64,000 nucleotides of DNA from Wyeomyia smithii (taxonomy: Eukaryota; Arthropoda; Insecta; Diptera; Culicidae): assembly GCF_029784165.1 (NCBI RefSeq), contig NC_073696.1, positions 82,334,220-82,398,219 on the forward strand, read 5' to 3'. Under the pieces are notes generated by a model that worked only from the letters and a program-made list of their open reading frames with translations, ran no database searches and was not told where the DNA came from. Of the stretch, positions 58,501 through 64,000 are shown piece by piece. Numbering within the stretch: position 1 is the first letter of the stretch; each line of letters begins with the position of its first letter. A program made the translations under genes and the position numbers.

Positions 58501-59176
58501 TAATTGAAATAAGAATAGGCAAATGGTCGCTACCGTGAGGATCGAGGATTACCTTCCATGTGCAATCCAACCGTAGCGACGTCGAACATAAGGATAGATC
58601 CAAAGCGCTTGGGCGCGCTGGAGGTTTCGGGATACGTGTCATTTCGCCGTTGTTTAAAATAGTCATGTCGAAGTCATCGCAAAGGTTATAGATTAAAGAG
58701 GAGCGGTTATCATTGTAAGGGGAACCCCAAGCCACGCCATGAGAGTTGAAGTCTCCCAAAATCAAACGTGGCGAGGGAAGGAGTTCTATTAAATCAAAGA
58801 GCAGCCGTTGCCCAACCTGTGCTCTGGGAGGAATATATATTGAGGCAATACAAAGCTCTTTACCTTGTATTGTCATTTGACATGCGACAACTTCGATGCC
58901 TGGAATCGAGGGGAGGTTAATACGATAGAAAGAATAGCACTTTTTAATCCCTAAAAGTACTCCTCCATATGGGGTGTCTCGATCAAGGCGAATAATATTA
59001 AAATCATGGAAGTTGAGATCAATATTTGAAGTAAGCCAAGTTTCACAAAGGGAAAATGCATCGCATTTGTTTTTATTTATCAAAACTTTAAACGAATCAA
59101 TTTTTGGTAAAATACTTCTACAATTCCACTGTAAGACAGAGATAGAATCCTTCATATACGCAGTTGAATTAGGCAT
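55531..59176 (-). pseudogene. ORF2 polyprotein of I-type copy 2, broken
   Basis: The ATG at 59176-59174 overlaps the ORF1 stop by eight bases (ATGCCTAA). The endonuclease is complete (WNCRS, CETWL, GDFNSHG, GSDHLPI) until GAA became TAA at 58370. Around 58205-58290 the sequence departs from copy 1, and about 40 bp including the WWDQEC segment are lost. Reverse transcriptase runs from about 58262: FGFRRAKGTND, FLDIKGAFDSV and LADD. The PQGS loop reads PHGS (GLPHGSCLSP), a change at a highly conserved glutamine. A 1-bp deletion near 56185 shifts RNase H after FTDSLSS; the rest (GNEKAD, CACGEGYHDIEH) follows in another frame to 55531. Confidence 0.9.
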
Positions 59177-60539
59177 CGAAGGATACAATCGTTGCAAGGA
59201 GGGGCCATTGGGCAGTCAACTGCTTCAAAAATGATCTAACTGTTGGGAGAAATGCTGTAAGAAAAATTTTAATTGGAGCGGGTACATTGAAAGTTTCAAA
59301 AATCCAGTCCACAATGTCAGAAAATTTCACTAATCCAGAGTTTGTTTCATCAACTGGATGTGCAAAAGGAACAACTGGGGTTTTAGATGTTCCTGGCAGT
59401 GCTGGGAACTCCTTCTGGGACTTTAAATTTGCAAGCCCAGGAGGAGTTTGCTTCGGTTTTTCCGCAGCACTGTTTGGTTTGCTTGTAACTTTCATTTCAC
59501 TTTGAGAAATCTTAGGACCTTTTCTGGGAAGTTTAGGAGAGGAAATATTTTTCCTCTTTCTAGACTCCCCAGGATTGGCGTAAGATGTTCCCGCTGGTGA
59601 ATCGTCAGAATCGGTTTCATCAGAGGACAACAGATCATAAGGGTTTGATGTAATGGGAGAAGTGGTAACGGTCTTCTTCAGCATCTCAGCGTAAGAACGC
59701 TTCGAACGCTCTTTGAGAGACCTCTTTATTTTATCCCTGCGCTGCATGTACACCGCACATGTCGAGAGCTCATGCTGACTCTCCCCACAGTGAATGCATT
59801 TTTCAGCATTTTTACTGCAGGAATCATCCGCATGATTCTCCCCACACTTGCCACAACGTGCCTTATTGCAGCAGTAGGCGGCGGTGTGGCCTAACTGCTT
59901 ACAATTCAGGCAGTTCATGACGCGAGGCACATATAATCGCACAGGGAGACGAACCCCGTGGATCGAGACGTGGCTTGGTAGCGCTGACCCGGCGAACGTA
60001 ACTCGAAACGAGTCTGACGGGGTGTATACTGTTTTGCCACCGATGATCGATGCTGACCGCAATTGCTTGCAGTCGAGCACCTTTACATCGGGACAGGTTT
60101 TGTTTTTAAAGCACCTTTTGGCACTTGCCAGTATACACTCGACGGACAGACTCGAATCGGTTATGACACCGTCGATCTCCACGTCTCGTGCGGGAATGTA
60201 AACGCGATACTCGCGTGTGAAGAGCTCAGAGCAAGCTATATCGTTGGCCTCTTTCAGGTTACTGACCACGACACGGAGCTTGTTAGGCCGGACCTTGGAA
60301 ATTTCGGTCACGCCCTTGTACTCCTTCGTCAGGTCTTTAGAAATCTGCAAGAGGTTCAACTGTTTCGATTTCGGTCCCGCCTTTGGCCGAAAATAGACAG
60401 CATAGCTGCCCTGGGCTCCGTCTGGGTAAAGCCTGGGGCGAGGGGGGACTGAAGAATGAACAGGGGAGGGGGTAACAGAAGGGTCAGGGTCAGAAGGGTT
60501 CGGGGATGGTGGCGCGGGAGGCGAGGGATCTAGATCCAT
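59169..60539 (-). CDS. ORF1 (gag-like) of I-type copy 2, intact
   Basis: 456 codons, MDLDPSPPAPPSPNP to TAA at 59171-59169. Residues 1-40 are proline-rich. An RRM-like or esterase-free N-terminal domain at about 45-200 has no motif I can name. Three zinc knuckles lie at about 210-223 (CLNCKQLGHTAAYC), 229-241 and 248-261. A basic linker (KIKRSLKERSKR) follows, then a Ser/Pro-rich region with PPGLANLKSQKEFPALPG, common in I-type ORF1. It would package element RNA in the cytoplasm. The copy 1 counterpart is broken, so this one is the reference. Confidence 0.88.
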   Translation of the reverse strand: MDLDPSPPAPPSPNPSDPDPSVTPSPVHSSVPPRPRLYPDGAQGSYAVYFRPKAGPKSKQLNLLQISKDLTKEYKGVTEISKVRPNKLRVVVSNLKEANDIACSELFTREYRVYIPARDVEIDGVITDSSLSVECILASAKRCFKNKTCPDVKVLDCKQLRSASIIGGKTVYTPSDSFRVTFAGSALPSHVSIHGVRLPVRLYVPRVMNCLNCKQLGHTAAYCCNKARCGKCGENHADDSCSKNAEKCIHCGESQHELSTCAVYMQRRDKIKRSLKERSKRSYAEMLKKTVTTSPITSNPYDLLSSDETDSDDSPAGTSYANPGESRKRKNISSPKLPRKGPKISQSEMKVTSKPNSAAEKPKQTPPGLANLKSQKEFPALPGTSKTPVVPFAHPVDETNSGLVKFSDIVDWIFETFNVPAPIKIFLTAFLPTVRSFLKQLTAQWPLLATIVSFDA

Positions 60540-60976
60540 CCCGCTAAGTCTAGCGCACTAGCGCCGACAAGAGCACGTACCTTTTTACTTCTCCCTTCCA
60601 GTAAGGTTGGTTGTCCGATCGTTCGAAGTTGCAGCCGTTAGAGCCAGCAGCACCAAACAGCCACCAGCAGCGAGCCAGGTGTGAGATCACTCCACACAGC
60701 GATACAACTCACTGTCAACTGATGGCTTCTTCTTTTTCCTCTTTTGTGTCTCGTCCACTGCTGTAGCACAATTCAGCCAGCAGCCAAATCGGCTTACGCA
60801 CCAGCTGGTAGTCACGATGTGAAACAGTTGCACAAAGGCGCGACCTTGAACCCGGATTTATTTCACTCGACCAGGCAAACAATGCCAACACTTGTTCACA
60901 CGTCTTTTGTTTTATATTCTATCGGAGCGATCACCGATCACACGTCCGATACTGATGCGTGTTCGGCACAGAATGA

Positions 60977-60989
60977 ATTTTGATGTCTT
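60977..60989. repeat. Target-site duplication of I-type copy 2, 5' side
   Basis: ATTTTGATGTCTT, identical to 55123-55135. Confidence 0.9.
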
Positions 60990-61230
60990 GAAGGTGAAGC
61001 TTTTTCGGAAAGTTCGTAACAACCTCTTCTGTCAGACAGTTTAACGATCTGCTGTTAAAATGTTATTAAAACTAATGTCTCGAAGGAAAACATGCTGACA
61101 CAGGCAACAATACTGTACCGAGCAATGTATGAATAGAGCGCTGGCCACTCGTCGTCTATCAGTGCAGAAGAACTACGCCGCCGGGAACTACAAAATTCTG
61201 TACGTGTCGGTAGAGGCAGATAGCAGGGTC

Positions 61231-61441
61231 AGTGCTGATAAAAGTTATTTTCCCCAGCAAAATTCTTCGAAAGTTACAGCCAATCATTTTCAATTTTTAC
61301 TTCCAATGATCGCAGCACTCTTTCAGATACACTAGATTTTCGTCCTAGTAACGTGCTGTTATACTCAGATGAAATAGATCGCGCGCATCGTTCACGGTTA
61401 CGGAATAAAATTTGACGACAAATCCAACCAAATAATCTTCA
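61231..61441 (+). repeat. Dispersed 210-bp repeat, copy 2
   Basis: Partner of 53760-53970. Small differences include AAAATTC for ATTC after CCCAGC and ATACTC for ATAATC. Left flanks differ, so the repeat starts near CAGTGCTGAT. Confidence 0.85.
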
Positions 61442-61594
61442 CTTCAAAAAGAAAAAGAAAAAAAACAGTCCACTCAACCAAAATAAACCTCACCGAAACA
61501 CTTTTTCACTGACACTGACCGATGCCTTGACAATCTTCGTTAACTGATAAACTGATTTTGTTGTCTTGCTTCCATCGCATGGAATAAAATGAGG

Positions 61595-61638
61595 TGTTTG
61601 GACAGTTCACTTCCATGTTTGGACAGTTCACTTCCATG
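61595..61638. repeat. 21-bp tandem duplication
   Basis: TGTTTGGACAGTTCACTTCCA occurs twice head to tail (61595-61615 and 61616-61636); the copies are identical. Confidence 0.9.
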
Positions 61639-64000
61639 CAAAAAGCGGGAAAGGAGAACTCTGAAAGGATTGTAAAAAAATAACGTTTATGGATGCTTTT
61701 TTACACTTTCACTCAAGAGTGTCAACAAATATCAACCCTGAGCAGAGTATATCAGTTTGGTGCATTGAACAGATAAAATGCGTTGTTTACTTATGAACTC
61801 TACACTTTGTTTTTCTCAGATTTATTATCTTAACAAAATATAGGGTATTTAAAAGACAATAGAAAACCAAAATGCTCCGTACAGATCTATGAGTAGGTAG
61901 TTAAATGAGCTGTGCTGATGATTATATTTTGATAGCTAAATGAATTCAATATGACAATCCCAGTTGCATCCCGCGGTTGCGGTATAGAGGGAAACTAAAT
62001 TCATTTCATCTTAATATCAGAGTTCCGACATTTTTATTTGTATTTTTAATTTTTTTGTTGCATTATCTACAAGAAAATATTACTTTCCATAACCTTACTT
62101 GTAATTGAACAACACCATGCAAAAATTATTTACTGGGGCAAATGTGCATCACTCAAGCCCGGTTTATTTTCGAAGATACCGTGCCTGTGGGTAATTCCAC
62201 GCAGCACATTTTTCTGCGCACTCAAGAGTGCGCGGAATTACTTGCAGTCACAGTAACAGACATATGACTTTCAAATATAGTATTTTCGTTGTTTTTTTTT
62301 GTATCTTGAAACTGATTAAATTTTCTTTCTGATGTTCGAATTGACCTGAATATTCATAAAATTCTATGTCAATTTTAAAATTTTCTGTGAATATTCATTT
62401 TCGACTAAAAACTATGATTCCTTATCGATATTTTTTCCACGAGATTGTAACTGCAGGAAAAAAGTGACATCTTTGCCGCTTTGTGATCGGTGAGTCAGTC
62501 ATCTTCCACAAGACAAATGGATACAGAAGGAAGTTTAATTTCTACTAAATCGTACTCAATTTATTATTACATGGAAGGTTGCCTTTTAGTGTATTAAAGA
62601 AAATTGACTATATTAGAATGAAAGGTATTCATCAATGTTAAAGAGAACATTTTTTCTTCTAAAATAGATTACTGCAAATAAATAATCAAAATACAGACCC
62701 CGTTCGATTTTAGCAACACGCCAAATTTTTTCTGTTGCCAAAATCGAACCATGCCAAAAATGAACGGTTTGACACGCTTGATGAATTTAAGCTGACGACC
62801 TAGATACTTGATATGACCATCCGTGTAATAAGATGAATAGTAATGCTTTGATCATGATCATTATATTACCGGAACATAGTCGAATCAAATAGCTTGAAAA
62901 GGAAATATAGAACTATTCTAGTCCTACGCTAACCATGCGGTCGTGTCTTGGATACCACCCTTCTACTATTTTTCATATAAGATAGAAATCCAATTTTAAT
63001 ATCCACTGGTGATAAAAACTAGATTTTTAAAAAATTGGCGCTTGGTTCGGTCTGGTCGCACGCCGCACTGTGGTCCAGAAATGAAAAAAGGTGGTCAAAA
63101 GTCATTTTCTCGTAAACGTTACATTTTAGAGCAATACTGTCTTCGGGAAAGTTTTAGAGTAAAAAAAGACCCTTCTTCGGACATTAACAGATCCGTGATG
63201 AATCCCCCTACAAGTGAGATAAAAACAATATTTTCTCCAAAAAGCAATATTTTTTAACGCTGTTTTTGGCAAAGTTTTCCAAAATAACGTAACAAAAAAC
63301 TTTGCTGAAGACACTAGGTAGCTGTTTCTCAATGTTACTGAGCTATCTGATTATGTTCAATGATGTTTTGAAATAAAGGTTTTTGCCGTTAAAATTCATA
63401 TTTTATACCACTATACCTCTGATTTTCTCACTGAACTTTTAAAACAACATCAGACCTTTATCTTTTATATGTTATAGCAGACTTTATTTTATGATAATTA
63501 GGTTCCTATCAATTTTTCCTGCCAAAAAATTAACTTTTGACAAGTAATTTTCAATTTTCTGCCGTTTCCCAGCACATCCCACGGCAAGATTACCACCAAT
63601 TGAATTGTCCATCTGCGCTGCACACACGTCAGTTAAAATTTCTTGCAGAAATTTGCAGAAACTGATAAAATCATGGAACAAAACAACTTTAACGTAAGTT
63701 TATTTATGTCACGTTGATCAATAGCGGATCTTTGTTGGAAAAAACATAGCAAACTTTGCATTTTTTCGTTGTAATGCATTTTTTGAAGTATTATCAATGC
63801 ATGTAAACAATAACTAATTATTATTGTTGCCTACTAAAGATAATTTAAATGAGCGGTGCACCTATTCGAGAATATTTGAGCTAAAATTTGAATTTTCAAA
63901 AACCATGTGTCAAAAACCATAACATACATCGATTATGCTTCAAAAGATGCATCAAAACGAAAAAATGCAAAGTTTTACAAAATTCAGGATAAATCTAGCC
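61639..64000. other. Non-coding, AT-rich to window end
   Basis: No gene recognised. Contains the nested inverted repeats at 62185-62253. The 63000-63350 stretch (TTTTGGCAAAGTTTTCC, CTTTGCTGAAGACACTAGGT) resembles the GCCGAAGACACCATGC repeat phrase near 29200, suggesting an old dispersed repeat. Confidence 0.35.
62185..62253. repeat. Nested inverted repeats, three-way-junction-like
   Basis: Outer arms GTAATTCC (62191-62198) and GGAATTAC (62234-62241) enclose two hairpins: CGCAG with CTGCG, and CACTC-AA-GAGTG. The second can extend to GCGCACTC/GAGTGCGC. CTGTG (62185-62189) and CACAG (62249-62253) can pair beyond an internal loop. Confidence 0.7.

Larger units (their letters stand above)
55136..60976 (-). 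mobile_element. I-type non-LTR retrotransposon, full-length copy 2
   Basis: A 5841-bp sister of 11927-17760, with an exact 13-bp target duplication, a poly-A 3' end at 55136 and the same 5' start CATTC. ORF1 is intact and the ORF1/ORF2 overlap is preserved. ORF2 carries a nonsense codon, a divergent and partly deleted patch, a GLPHGS change in the reverse transcriptase and a 1-bp deletion in RNase H. Confidence 0.92.

Noticed and set aside
1..64000. CRISPR arrays, bacterial operons or prophage
   Set aside because: No regularly spaced identical repeats with unique spacers; splice sites, LINEs and eukaryotic transposons show this is insect nuclear DNA.

Overview
The window looks like nuclear DNA of a culicine mosquito, most likely Aedes. 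Evidence: a homeodomain exon pair closely matching insect apterous, spliced with GT-AG introns, sits in a long AT-rich expanse packed with nested transposons of types typical of Aedes (ITmD37E Tc1/mariner, I-type, jockey/CR1-type and RTE-type non-LTR elements, Penelope, hAT, TTAA MITEs). Species is inferred; I ran no search.

Layout. 1-6.5 kb: the 3' part of a broken non-LTR element, a TTAA MITE, a relative of the repeat family found at 33-35.7 kb, a complete ITmD37E transposon with one frameshift, and a second non-LTR fragment. 6.5-11.9 kb: no recognisable gene, with some GC-richer blocks. 11.9-17.8 kb: full-length I-type retrotransposon copy 1 (minus strand, target duplication on both sides). 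18 kb: a tRNA-like sequence and a perfect 42-bp hairpin. 19.4-22.7 kb: a hAT-like element (8-bp target duplication) inserted in a Penelope-like GIY-YIG fragment and itself carrying a second TTAA MITE. 25.7-26.5 kb: the only host gene recognised, the last two coding exons and 3' UTR of apterous (+). 26.5-33 kb: SINE-like, mariner and Penelope relics. 33.0-35.7 kb: an unusual tandem array of three non-coding units of about 0.9 kb, each with TATA box and initiator at fixed spacing. 35.9 kb: a 164-bp foldback element with a 10-bp target duplication. 36.3-37.2 kb: a dead DD37-type transposase. 40.7-47.6 kb: a DNA element with CCGTAAACTGGGGTGAC ends, split by a nearly intact two-ORF non-LTR retrotransposon (TAATG overlap, one frameshift). 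49-52 kb: minisatellite, long foldback, RTE-type fragment. 55.1-61.0 kb: I-type copy 2, full length with a 13-bp target duplication. The rest is repeat-rich non-coding DNA.

The biology is one developmental gene end surrounded by mobile DNA. The two I-type copies, about 43 kb apart in the same orientation, allow an ancestral element to be read by comparison: their lesions are mostly different. The best candidates for something undescribed are the TATA/initiator tandem units at 33-35.7 kb (with divergent relatives at 3.7 and 54 kb) and the two long hairpins at 18.2 and 35.9 kb.
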